Positions 7,362 to 14,951 of a DNA stretch of 64,000 nucleotides are shown in pieces (the first letter of the stretch is position 1; the number at the start of each line of letters is the position of its first letter). The DNA lies in assembly GCF_009708175.1 (NCBI RefSeq), contig NZ_WMBB01000015.1:62001-126000 (forward strand), given 5' to 3'. The position numbers and the translations under genes were made by a program. This stretch comes from Nocardia aurantiaca. Its GTDB lineage: Bacteria > Actinomycetota > Actinomycetes > Mycobacteriales > Mycobacteriaceae. The notes below the pieces were generated by a model. It searched no databases, was not told the origin of the DNA, and was given only the letters and a program-made list of their open reading frames with translations.

Positions 7362-8695
7362 GCGGCGGATCCTTCGGGGGTGGCGGCCGCCGCGGCGCGC
7401 GCGGCGGCGGGGAGGGCGGCGGCGATGCGGTCGAATGCGTCCTCGTCGAGGGCGGCCGAGACGAACCAGGCTTCGAAGGCGCTCGGCGGCGCGTACACAC
7501 CCGCATCCAGCAGCGCGTGGAAGAAGGCTGGGAAACGCCAGGTTTCGCTCGCCTTGGCGGCGGCGTAGTCGGTGACCGGGTTCTCGGCGAAGAACACGCT
7601 CACCATATTGCCCGCGAATTGCACCCGATGCGGGACGCCCTCGGCGGTCAGCGCCTCGGTCATGAGCGTGCCCAGCCGCTCGGCGTTCGTGTTCAGCGTG
7701 GCGTAGACCTGCTCATCGGCGGCGCGCAGCGTGGCCAGGCCCGCGGCCACCGCGACCGGGTTACCCGAGAGGGTGCCCGCCTGATAGACCGGACCCAGCG
7801 GCGCCAGGTGGTTCATGATGTCGGCGCGCCCGCCGAACGCGGCGGCCGGCAGGCCACCGCTCATCACCTTGCCGAAGGTGTAGAGGTCGCCGGCCACGCC
7901 GTCGATACCGAACCAGCCCGCGTGGCTGACCCGGAACCCGGTCATGACCTCGTCCATGATAAGCACCGCGCCGTGCTCGGTGGTGAGCCGGCGCAGCCCC
8001 TCGTTGAATCCGGCCACCGGCGCGACCGCGCCCATATTGCCCGCCGCGGCCTCGGTGATGACGCACGCGATCTCACCCGGATGCGCCGCGAACGCGGCGG
8101 CCACGGCCTCGAGGTCGTTGTAGGGCAGCACCAGGGTGTCGGCCGCCTGTGCGCCGGTGACGCCCGGCGAGGTCGGCAGGCCCAGCGTGGCCACACCCGA
8201 CCCGGCGTCGGCCAGCAGCGCGTCCACATGCCCGTGGTAGCAGCCGCTGAACTTGATGATCTTGCTGCGCCCGGTGAAGCCGCGCGCCAGCCGGACCGCG
8301 CTCATGGTGGCCTCGGTGCCGGAGTTCACCAGCCGCACCCGATCCACCGGAGCGACCCGGCCCGCAATGGTCTCGGCGAGTTCGATTTCCGCCTCGGTCG
8401 GCGCGCCGAAGGACAGCCCGCCCGTGGCCGCCCGCTGCACCGCCTCGACGACCACCGGGTGCGCGTGCCCGAGAATCATCGGGCCCCATGAGCACACCAG
8501 GTCCACGTAGTCGTTGCCGTCGGCGTCGGTCAGCGTGCAACCGCGCGCGGAGGCGATGAACCGCGGCGTGCCGCCCACGGATTTGAACGCGCGCACCGGC
8601 GAATTCACGCCACCGGGAATGACCGCTGCGGCGCGTTCGAAAAGTTGAGCTGAGACCGGGACCGACACCTGGCTCACACGCGGAGAAGAACTCAC
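7358..8695 (-). CDS. hemL: Glutamate-1-semialdehyde 2,1-aminomutase HemL
   Basis: About 445 residues. A PLP-dependent class III aminotransferase-type enzyme that converts glutamate-1-semialdehyde to 5-aminolevulinate, the second C5-pathway step after HemA. Seen: IPGGVNSPVRAF near the N-terminus, the PLP-binding lysine in TFGKVMSGGLPAAAFGG, and LIMDEVMTGFRVS with the cofactor Asp. The GTG start near 8695 (VSSSPRVSQ) is chosen because it leaves about 30 residues before the conserved core; GTGs slightly downstream are possible, and the frame is open upstream to about 8836 without conserved sequence. First gene of the minus-strand operon that continues into cytochrome c maturation. Confidence 0.93.
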   Translation of the reverse strand: MSSSPRVSQVSVPVSAQLFERAAAVIPGGVNSPVRAFKSVGGTPRFIASARGCTLTDADGNDYVDLVCSWGPMILGHAHPVVVEAVQRAATGGLSFGAPTEAEIELAETIAGRVAPVDRVRLVNSGTEATMSAVRLARGFTGRSKIIKFSGCYHGHVDALLADAGSGVATLGLPTSPGVTGAQAADTLVLPYNDLEAVAAAFAAHPGEIACVITEAAAGNMGAVAPVAGFNEGLRRLTTEHGAVLIMDEVMTGFRVSHAGWFGIDGVAGDLYTFGKVMSGGLPAAAFGGRADIMNHLAPLGPVYQAGTLSGNPVAVAAGLATLRAADEQVYATLNTNAERLGTLMTEALTAEGVPHRVQFAGNMVSVFFAENPVTDYAAAKASETWRFPAFFHALLDAGVYAPPSAFEAWFVSAALDEDAFDRIAAALPAAARAAAAATPEGSAA

Positions 8696-8931
8696 GGCAC
8701 CCAGTCTCTCAGCCGCCCCCAGCCCCGTCGACGACAGGGTGTAGTCGAGTGGCCCGTCCCACAGCCCAACCCGCCATCCTCGCACCCCGATTTGAGCACC
8801 GCATCCCGGAGGCGGTGATCCGACCTGCGGCAACACGCCGAAGTCGAGTTTCGGACAACGTTATTCGCTGATGAGTTGCCAATGCGTAATGTCTCGGCGC
8901 AGGAAACGGCTTCGGAGAGAGGGCGGCAGGT

Positions 8932-9315
8932 ATGGGGATCGTTCGATTCTGGGTTGGGATCATGGCCGTCGCCGCCGGGGCCGTCGCCGGGGCCGGAGTC
9001 GCGGCAGCGGGGGTTCCGGTGGTGCAGATCGATCACGGGCAGGTGGGGGTGGCGTTGTCGCACGAGGAAACCGCCGCGATGGCGGATGGTCCCGCACCCG
9101 CGATAATCAGCATGTTCGTGCCGCTGAGCCGGATGGGTGCGCGCCTGCAACCGGATACCGCCATCTACAAGGACGACAGGGGCGGCGTGCACGCCTCACT
9201 ACGGCAGGTGATCATGGAGGCCGCCGAGCACCCCGACGGCAACGTGGTGCTCTTCCTGAATCTGCCGGGCAGCCCGGGCGGACGGGTGCTGGATGTTTAC
9301 CAATACTGGAACTGA
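8932..9315 (+). CDS. Small secreted protein, function unknown
   Basis: 127 residues. The N-terminus MGIVRFWVGIMAVAAGAVAG and the following Ala/Gly stretch form a signal peptide with a likely cleavage near residue 27 (AAAG-VPV). The mature part has no cysteine and contains short hydrophobic strands (NVVLFLNLPG) and a C-terminal YQYWN. No family is recognised. It stands alone on the plus strand, divergent from hemL. The 236-base intergenic stretch presumably holds both promoters, but I cannot assign boxes. The ribosome site is weak (GGCAGG), so the start is tentative. Confidence 0.6.
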   Translation: MGIVRFWVGIMAVAAGAVAGAGVAAAGVPVVQIDHGQVGVALSHEETAAMADGPAPAIISMFVPLSRMGARLQPDTAIYKDDRGGVHASLRQVIMEAAEHPDGNVVLFLNLPGSPGGRVLDVYQYWN

Positions 9316-9436
9316 GGCTGTCGCGTAAGGGGGATGACAGCTTTTTCAGCGCATCCGGCCGGTGCCAGCGATTCAGGCGGCAACGCACGGGGAGCGGAGA
9401 CGGCGGCGCGGTCTGCGGTCGCGCCGCCGCAACCCG

Positions 9437-9661
9437 CTACGAGAGCGGAATCCCCAGGCAGAACACCGACCATCCGGTGGACAGCAGGCAATTCAGCTGG
9501 GGTGGTAGTAGGTCCCGCCAGGACGTCGCCCTGAGGTGCGACCGGTGGTCCGGGACGCTATCGACCGCAGCCGCGGCGGCCGGTGCCACGGCCACAGCGC
9601 CGACGACCCCCGTGGCCAGCATCGCGGTGGCGATGCGTTTCCTGAGATCTGTGCGCTTCAC
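9437..9661 (-). CDS. Small secreted two-cysteine peptide
   Basis: 74 residues from GTG 9661. A basic N-terminus (VKRTDLRKR) and hydrophobic core (AMLATGVVGAVAVAPAAAAA) form a clear signal peptide with probable cleavage after the Ala run. The mature peptide is about 45 residues and ends NCLLSTGWSVFCLGIPLS, with two cysteines that could form one disulfide. The C-terminal pattern (Cys-Leu, two residues, Thr-Gly, then a second Cys-Leu) is shared with the peptide at 12957-13208, so the two look like members of one family. The upstream frame is open, but the signal peptide fixes the start. Function unknown. Confidence 0.55.
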   Translation of the reverse strand: MKRTDLRKRIATAMLATGVVGAVAVAPAAAAAVDSVPDHRSHLRATSWRDLLPPQLNCLLSTGWSVFCLGIPLS

Positions 9662-9803
9662 GAACACTATTCTCGGTGCCCGCCCAGACCCCTCCAAGAT
9701 GAAACCAGACTTCGCACCCCTTGCGCGCGGTGTGTCGCCGCGACTCGCAGGCACGAACCCGATGAGTCCAGCAAGAGGGTGAGCTCGGAATCCGGCGAAA
9801 AGG

Positions 9804-10043
9804 TCAGCGCGCGAGCCGAACCGACCGCGCGATCACATCGATCAGCACCAGTCCCGCCCCGATCGTCAGCGCCGTGCACCCCGCCAGCCACGGCCCGATG
9901 TACCGTGTCGCGGTGAACGTCGGCGCCTCGCCCTGCGGTCTGAACACGGTGGGCTGAATCCCATTGCGCCAGCACCACACCGCCGCGACCACCAGTACCG
10001 GCACCAGCACGAATTCGGCGAATACGGTCAGCCACCGCATCAC
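9804..10043 (-). CDS. Small two-helix membrane protein
   Basis: 79 residues, two hydrophobic segments (FAEFVLVPVLVVAAVWCW near residues 8-25 and GPWLAGCTALTIGAGLVLID near 50-69) separated by a polar loop with FRPQGEAPTFTATRY. Its GTG start overlaps the stop of the upstream membrane protein (GTGA), so the two are co-translated. No catalytic motif. It ends a run of membrane genes downstream of hemB. Conserved-hypothetical in character; no function can be assigned. Confidence 0.7.
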   Translation of the reverse strand: MMRWLTVFAEFVLVPVLVVAAVWCWRNGIQPTVFRPQGEAPTFTATRYIGPWLAGCTALTIGAGLVLIDVIARSVRLAR

Positions 10044-10570
10044 AGCGCTTCCTTCCGCTCATCGTCCGCCCCGCGCCCGTCATCGGTCCCGCGCGCTCGC
10101 TCCAGCGCGGCCGTCAGCTCGGCGCGCAGCGTGATGTGGTCACGTGCCCACGCCTGCACCAGCCGCCCGTCGGCCAGCTCGAGCCCGATTCCCTTGCGCC
10201 GCCGCGGCACTCCGGTCAGCTCGCCCAGCGCCCGTGCGGACTGCCAATCCTCATAATCCCAGGACTGCTCGTCCTCCTCGGGCAGCACCTTGGCGATATC
10301 GCGCAGCGGCACCACCTCGGTGCCCTCGCGCAGCTGCTTCGGCGTCAGCTCGACACTGATGTGCCGCTTGCCCGCCACCACCTGCAACCACACGAATCCG
10401 GCCAGCAGCACCGCGCAGAAGGCCAGTCCGAACCAGTGGATGGCGCCGCCGCGAATCAGCTCGATCACCAGGATGATCGCGCACAGCGCGGGTCCGTAGC
10501 CGATGGTCCGCCAGCGCGCACCGGGCTCGGAGAACAGCACGGCCTCGGGGGCGTTGATGGCCTCACTCAT
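10040..10570 (-). CDS. Conserved membrane-anchored protein, function unknown
   Basis: 176 residues. Two helices near residues 24-42 (IGYGPALCAIILVIELIRGG) and 46-66 (WFGLAFCAVLLAGFVWLQVV), then a cytoplasmic domain of about 100 residues with ISVELTPKQLREGTEVVPL and ARALGELTGVPRRRKGIGLE. This resembles the PH-like actinobacterial membrane proteins of unknown function (DUF3093-like), but I am not certain of the family. The C-terminus is strongly charged. It lies between a 39-residue membrane peptide and a coupled two-helix protein in the block below hemB. Confidence 0.75.
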   Translation of the reverse strand: MSEAINAPEAVLFSEPGARWRTIGYGPALCAIILVIELIRGGAIHWFGLAFCAVLLAGFVWLQVVAGKRHISVELTPKQLREGTEVVPLRDIAKVLPEEDEQSWDYEDWQSARALGELTGVPRRRKGIGLELADGRLVQAWARDHITLRAELTAALERARGTDDGRGADDERKEAL

Positions 10571-10598
10571 AGGTCGAGGGTAAAGATCGCGAATTCGC

Positions 10599-10718
10599 TC
10601 AGCGGGCCAGGCCCGGCATCAGCAGCACGGCGAGGGTGAGCAGCCCGAACAGAAACAGCAGACTCAGCACCAGCACATCGCGCCGCAGGCTGTGCGGCTG
10701 CTGGATCACCACTCGCAT
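10599..10718 (-). CDS. 39-residue single-helix membrane peptide
   Basis: A very short gene with strong signals. ATG 10718 follows a perfect GGAGG five bases away (GGCGGAGGCAACG). The product starts MRVVIQQPHSLRRD, continues with a hydrophobic helix (LVLSLLFLFGLLTLAVLLMP) and ends GLAR before TGA at 10601-10599. It sits 28 bases upstream of the next gene and between two membrane-protein genes read in the same direction. The single helix with a basic N-terminal side suggests an N-in inner-membrane micropeptide. It may act with the neighbouring membrane proteins, but that is inference from context. Confidence 0.65.
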   Translation of the reverse strand: MRVVIQQPHSLRRDVLVLSLLFLFGLLTLAVLLMPGLAR

Positions 10719-10847
10719 CGTTGCCTCCGCCTTCCCGGAGCCGAACGCGCCATGACTCAACGTATGACGCCCGGTATCCGGTTCCCGAATTCCCTGTGAC
10801 TGCCCTCACCATACCCGCTAGTAGGCCCGTAACAAACTCGGGAATAC

Positions 10848-11360
10848 CTAACGCGGTCCCGGACGAAAGAAGGCCTCCGATTCGCTTCGGTAGCAAAGGA
10901 ATACGGCCCCACCGGCCAGCACCGCCTGCACGATACCGGCTCCGCCCGCGACCAGTGCGGCCGCACCCTCCTCGACCCCGATGCCGAACAGCGTGCCCGC
11001 GGCTCCGAGCACCAGGAACACGCCGAATCCGGTGAGCAGCGCCCGGGCCCAGGCCTTTCCGCGGCCCAGCTGGTACACGACCGCCACCCCGGCCCCGGTC
11101 AGCATCAGCCAGAACACCCCGACCAGTACGAACACGATCGCCATCCAGGCCTGCACCTGGGTCAGCGTCACCGCCGGCCGCTGCTGCTCGACCTGGTCGA
11201 ACATCCGCTGGGCCAGGTCCTGCCGCTGCCCGAACTGCGCGACCAGCGAGGCGATCAACTGCACCAGCCCGACACCGAGTGCGACGTACCAGAGTTGGCA
11301 GGCGGTGCGCACGTCTTCCGGGACCGGACGCGAAATGCCCGGCGGGACCATCGGATTCAC
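10848..11360 (-). CDS. Conserved four-helix membrane protein
   Basis: 170 residues with four hydrophobic segments (about residues 22-42, 70-95, 105-128 and 133-155). Between helices one and two is a polar loop (FGQRQDLAQRMFDQVEQQ) that may form an amphipathic helix. There are no catalytic motifs. It starts 22 bases after the hemB stop, at GTG 11360 with ATG 11351 as an alternative, so it is probably co-transcribed with hemB. The position directly downstream of hemB matches what I recall for Rv0513, a conserved transmembrane protein of unknown role. Confidence 0.8.
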   Translation of the reverse strand: MNPMVPPGISRPVPEDVRTACQLWYVALGVGLVQLIASLVAQFGQRQDLAQRMFDQVEQQRPAVTLTQVQAWMAIVFVLVGVFWLMLTGAGVAVVYQLGRGKAWARALLTGFGVFLVLGAAGTLFGIGVEEGAAALVAGGAGIVQAVLAGGAVFLCYRSESEAFFRPGPR

Positions 11361-11382
11361 GATTCGAGCTACTCGGTCACGC

Positions 11383-12360
11383 TCACGACAGCCAGTGCGC
11401 GGCCTCGGTGGCCCAGTAGGTGAGCACCATGTCCGCGCCCGCGCGCCGGATGCCCAACAGCGACTCCAGTACCGCGCCCTTACGATCGATCCAGCCGCGC
11501 TGGGCGGCCGCTGTGATCATCGCGTACTCGCCGGAGATCTGATAGGCCGCCACCGGCACCGTGGAGCGATCCGCGACCTCGCGCAGGATGTCCAGATACG
11601 ACATGGCCGGCTTCACCATGACGATGTCCGCGCCCTCGGCCAGATCCAGCTCCAGTTCACGAATGGCCTCGCGGCGGTTGGCCGCATCCTGCTGATAGGT
11701 GCGCCGATCCCCTTGCAGCGAGGAGCCGACGGCCTCCCGGAAGGGACCGTAGAACGCCGAGGCGTACTTGGCCGCGTAGGCGAGGATGCCGGTGTCGGAG
11801 TGCCCGGCGGCGTCCAGGCCCGCGCGGATCGCGCGCACCTGACCGTCCATCATGCCGCTGGTGCCGAGCAGATCCGCGCCCGTTTCGGCCTGCGCCAGCG
11901 CCATCTCGACATAGCGGGTCAGGGTGGCGTCATTGTCGACCACGCCGCTGTCGTCCAGCACGCCGCAGTGTCCGTGGTCGGTGAACTCGTCGAGGCAGGT
12001 GTCGGCCATGACCACCGTCGAGCCGCCGACCTCGTGCGCCAGCGCCCTCAGCCCGCGGTTCAGGATCCCGTCCGGATCGCTGGCTCCGCTCCCCCGGGCG
12101 TCCTTGTCCTCCGGTTTGGGCACCCCGAAGAGCATGAGACCGCCCACGCCGGCGGTCACCGCTTCCACGGCCGCTTTGCGCATCGAGTCCATCGAATGCT
12201 GGAAAACGCCTGGCATGGAAGAGATCTCGCGTGGTTCATCGATCCCGTCGGCGACGAACATGGGCAGAATCAAATGCCGCGGCTCCAGGCTGGTCTCGGC
12301 GACCAGCCGACGCATGGCGGGAGTGCGGCGCAACCGCCGAGGGCGGTCCATTCCGGTCAT
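11383..12360 (-). CDS. hemB: Delta-aminolevulinic acid dehydratase (porphobilinogen synthase) HemB
   Basis: 325 residues, normal length. Condenses two 5-aminolevulinate molecules to porphobilinogen. Seen: LEPRHLILPMFVADG near the N-terminus; MADTCLDEFTDHGHCG, where actinobacterial HemB keeps only part of the cysteine zinc site; AYAAKYASAFYGPFR with the first active-site Lys; and VMVKPAMSYLDI with the Schiff-base Lys. ATG 12360 is chosen; ATG 12351 (MDRPRR) is the alternative. Unlike the M. tuberculosis order I recall, hemB is separated from hemD by two unrelated genes (12568-13208), so it needs its own promoter between 12360 and 12568. Confidence 0.94.
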   Translation of the reverse strand: MTGMDRPRRLRRTPAMRRLVAETSLEPRHLILPMFVADGIDEPREISSMPGVFQHSMDSMRKAAVEAVTAGVGGLMLFGVPKPEDKDARGSGASDPDGILNRGLRALAHEVGGSTVVMADTCLDEFTDHGHCGVLDDSGVVDNDATLTRYVEMALAQAETGADLLGTSGMMDGQVRAIRAGLDAAGHSDTGILAYAAKYASAFYGPFREAVGSSLQGDRRTYQQDAANRREAIRELELDLAEGADIVMVKPAMSYLDILREVADRSTVPVAAYQISGEYAMITAAAQRGWIDRKGAVLESLLGIRRAGADMVLTYWATEAAHWLS

Positions 12361-12567
12361 GTTCGCATGATATGCCCGCTCCACGATCCGGGTGCGCGCG
12401 CCTCCACGGACGGGCCGGGTCGCCCGGTGAAAGTCATTGTGAGCAGCGGATTTTGTCGGTGCCCCCGGGTAGAATCGAAGATGTGTTCGAAGGAATCGCG
12501 CACCCGGACGGGCCGTGGACAGCGCCCGAACGGGGTGCGGCTCCGGATCGCGACGGGAGGATTGGCC

Positions 12568-12888
12568 GTGCTCGCAGCCGTTACCAGCATGTCCGACAAG
12601 GTGAACCGGTCCACCGGGGTGCCGAAGAAGGGGGAGCCCATCGATCACGCCTGGGTGCCGCTGGCCAAGCAGCCACTGCCCGCGGGCCGGCCGCGCTCGT
12701 GGTACATCTCGCACAATCGCCGGCTGAAGGCGATGCGGCTGGCCATCGCGCTCCTGGATTCCGGATCCTTCGGTCCGGATCAGGCGACCAATGAAAAGAT
12801 CCGCGACACAGCCGAAGTCATCGGCGTGCATTGGCCGTCGGATGCGACCTGCCGCATGGTCCGCCGCTTGATGGCGGCCCAGCGCTGA
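12568..12888 (+). CDS. Conserved small basic protein, function unknown
   Basis: 106 residues from GTG 12568, chosen because GGGAGG ends seven bases upstream; ATG 12589 (MSDKVNRSTG) and ATG 12481 are alternatives. The protein is Arg/Lys-rich, with GRPRSWYISHNRRLKAMRLA followed by helices and a C-terminal ATCRMVRRLMAAQR. No signal peptide or membrane segment in the chosen form. The basic, helical make-up could suit nucleic-acid binding, but nothing specific is recognised. It is inserted between hemD and hemB on the opposite strand and ends at a symmetrical hairpin. Confidence 0.6.
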   Translation: MLAAVTSMSDKVNRSTGVPKKGEPIDHAWVPLAKQPLPAGRPRSWYISHNRRLKAMRLAIALLDSGSFGPDQATNEKIRDTAEVIGVHWPSDATCRMVRRLMAAQR

Positions 12889-12898
12889 CCGCGGTGCG

Positions 12899-12936
12899 GG
12901 TTCTCCGGCGTCCACGCAAGAAGACGCCGGAGAACC
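12899..12936. terminator. Bidirectional hairpin between convergent genes
   Basis: A perfect 14-base stem (12899-12912 with 12923-12936) and a ten-base loop, placed between the plus-strand gene ending at 12888 and the minus-strand gene ending at 12957. There is no T-tract, so it is the tract-less GC hairpin type common in actinobacteria. Confidence 0.7.
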
Positions 12937-12956
12937 TCCACCGGACGCGGCCGACG

Positions 12957-13208
12957 CTAGGAGACCAGGCAGCCGGTGCCGGTCGTGCCCGGGGTACCCG
13001 AGCCGGTGGTCAGGCACTCGAGCAGGAATCGCAGCGTGTTCACGACCGCGCTACCGGAGCCGGTGGCGTCGATCGGGGCGACCTGAGTGGTCTGAGTCGA
13101 GGCCGGGGCCTGGCGCAGCGATGCCGGCGCCGCCGACCCCGCGGCCGGGGACGACACCGCGAGGGCGATCCCGGACATCGCGATCAGGCCGACTGCCGTG
13201 CGCTTCAT
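12957..13208 (-). CDS. Small secreted two-cysteine peptide
   Basis: 83 residues. MKRTAVGLIAMSGIALAVSS is a textbook signal peptide, with cleavage likely at AGSAAPA near residue 27. The mature part is Thr/Ser/Ala/Gly-rich and ends LECLTTGSGTPGTTGTGCLVS (one residue over shown order avoided here as LECLTTGS, then TGTGCLVS), so it has two cysteines near the C-terminus. It shares the spacing theme Cys-Leu, two residues, Thr-Gly, then Cys-Leu with the peptide at 9437-9661. It is inserted between hemD and hemB relative to the order I recall in M. tuberculosis. Function unknown; one intramolecular disulfide or dimer formation is possible. Confidence 0.7.
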   Translation of the reverse strand: MKRTAVGLIAMSGIALAVSSPAAGSAAPASLRQAPASTQTTQVAPIDATGSGSAVVNTLRFLLECLTTGSGTPGTTGTGCLVS

Positions 13209-13318
13209 GGATGTTCACCTTCCGACTATCGAATGCTGAACGCAGCGTACGCATTTCACCTCGAAATGAAACGCCGGCATTTCCATGGGCATTCGGCCAA
13301 CGAACGCGAAAACGCCAC

Positions 13319-13346
13319 GGGCCCCGCATCATCGGATGCGGGGCCC
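13319..13346 (-). terminator. Terminator after hemD
   Basis: An 11-base perfect stem (13319-13329 with 13336-13346) with a six-base loop, about 40 bases downstream of the hemD stop on the minus strand. No strong T-tract follows; it is a GC-type terminator closing the rex-hemACD unit. Confidence 0.7.
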
Positions 13347-13388
13347 ATCTCCGGCTATCGGGCACGGCGCCGTGGCGCCCGGCCACCG

Positions 13389-14951
13389 CTAGCGGCTGCG
13401 ACGGCTCTTCTTGCGCGGCGGCGGCAGCAGCCCCTCGGCGCGCAGGTGAGCGGCGTGCTCGGCGAGCGCCTCGACGAGCGGACCGACCTGGGCGACCTCG
13501 GGCTGCACGTCCACGCGCAGGCCGAATTCGATTGCCGTCTCGGCGGTCTTGGGGCCGATGCAGGCCACAATGGTGCGCGCGTGCGGCTTGCCCGCGATGC
13601 CGACCAGGTTCCGCACGGTGGAGGACGAGGTGAACAGCACCGCGTCGAAACCGCCGGTCTTGATCATCTCGCGGGTCTCCGCGGGCGGCGGAGAAGCACG
13701 CACGGTGCGGTACGCCGTGACGTCGTCGATCTCCCAGCCGCGGTCGCGCAGGCCCTCGGCGAGGGTCTCGGTGGCGATGTCCGCGCGCGGCAGCAGCACC
13801 CGGTTGACCGGGTCGAAAACGTCGTCATAGGGCGGGAAGTCGGCCAGCAGGCCCTCGGAGGACTGCTCACCGCTGGGCACCAGCTCGGGGTTGATGCCGA
13901 AGGAGCGCACCTTCTCCGCGGTGGCCTCGCCGACGCAGGCGATCTTCACGCCGCTGAAAGCGCGGGCGTCCAAGCCGAATTCGCCGAACTTCTCCCACAC
14001 CGCGCGCACCGCGTTGGTGGAGGTGAACACCACCCACTGGTAGCGGCCGTCGACCAGGCCCTTGACCGCGCGTTCCATCTGCGCCGGGCTGCGCGGCGGC
14101 TCGACGGCGATGGTCGGCACTTCCATGGGGATGGCCCCGTGCATGACGAGCCTCTCGCTCATCTCACCGGCCTGCTCCTTGGTGCGCGGCACCAGCACGG
14201 TCCAGCCGTACAGGGCCCGCGACTCCCACCAGGAGGTCTTGGAGCGCTTCTCCACTTCCTTTCCGACCGTGACCACCAGCGGGCCGACCAGTTCGGAAGC
14301 GGCATTGTTCAGCGTCGCCAGCGTGGCATCGATGGTGCGCTGCTGCCGGGTGGTGCCGCGCACCGTCACCGCGACCGGAGTCTGCGGCGCCATGCCGTGT
14401 TCCACCAGCGCCGAGGCGGTTTCGGCCAGATGACCGGAGGTGGCGTGCAGCACCAGCGGTCCCGGCGCGGCCGCCACGGCCGCCCAGTCCACCTCGCCGC
14501 GCACATCCACCTCGGTGTGGCTGGAGCCCAATTCGATGCCCGCGTAAGCGGGGATGGTGGTGCCCGCCGAAAGGCCCGGCAGCACCTCGAAGTTCAGATG
14601 CGAACGGGTGACGGCATTGATCTCCTGGATGACCGAGTCGGTGGTCATCGGGTCGCCGGAGACCAGGCGCACCACATCGGAACCATTGCGCGCCTCGGCG
14701 ATCAGGGTCTTGGCCACCTCGGCGGCGTCACCGAGCGCGGGGCGCACGTCGACGGGACGGGTCCCGTCGGGGTTCTCCTCGACGGCGGTGCCGATCAGGG
14801 CGAGCACGCCCTTGTCGACGTCGGGATCGGTGAACGCCAGCGTCGCCCGGCCGAGCACCTCACGGGCCCGCACGGTGAGCAGCGCAGGGTCACCAGGCCC
14901 GGACCCCACGAAAAGGATCCGACCGGGATTCTTCTTCGTCACTCGGCTCAC
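13389..14951 (-). CDS. hemD: Uroporphyrinogen-III C-methyltransferase / uroporphyrinogen-III synthase fusion (CobA-HemD)
   Basis: 520 residues in two domains. Residues 1-255 are the tetrapyrrole methylase (ILFVGSGPGDPALLTVRARE, VRLVSGDPMTT, and GTTRQQRTIDATL near its end), which makes precorrin-2 for siroheme and cobalamin. Residues 265-500 are uroporphyrinogen-III synthase (GWTVLVPRTKEQAGEMSERL, VVFTSTNAVRAVWE, AVLFTSSSTVRNL, IGPKTAETA), which closes hydroxymethylbilane to uroporphyrinogen III. The C-terminus is Lys/Arg-rich (PPPRKKSRRSR). GTG 14951 overlaps the hemC stop (GTGA), showing coupling. The fusion is usual in actinobacteria and puts the branch point of heme and corrinoid synthesis in one polypeptide. 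Confidence 0.92.
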   Translation of the reverse strand: MSRVTKKNPGRILFVGSGPGDPALLTVRAREVLGRATLAFTDPDVDKGVLALIGTAVEENPDGTRPVDVRPALGDAAEVAKTLIAEARNGSDVVRLVSGDPMTTDSVIQEINAVTRSHLNFEVLPGLSAGTTIPAYAGIELGSSHTEVDVRGEVDWAAVAAAPGPLVLHATSGHLAETASALVEHGMAPQTPVAVTVRGTTRQQRTIDATLATLNNAASELVGPLVVTVGKEVEKRSKTSWWESRALYGWTVLVPRTKEQAGEMSERLVMHGAIPMEVPTIAVEPPRSPAQMERAVKGLVDGRYQWVVFTSTNAVRAVWEKFGEFGLDARAFSGVKIACVGEATAEKVRSFGINPELVPSGEQSSEGLLADFPPYDDVFDPVNRVLLPRADIATETLAEGLRDRGWEIDDVTAYRTVRASPPPAETREMIKTGGFDAVLFTSSSTVRNLVGIAGKPHARTIVACIGPKTAETAIEFGLRVDVQPEVAQVGPLVEALAEHAAHLRAEGLLPPPRKKSRRSR

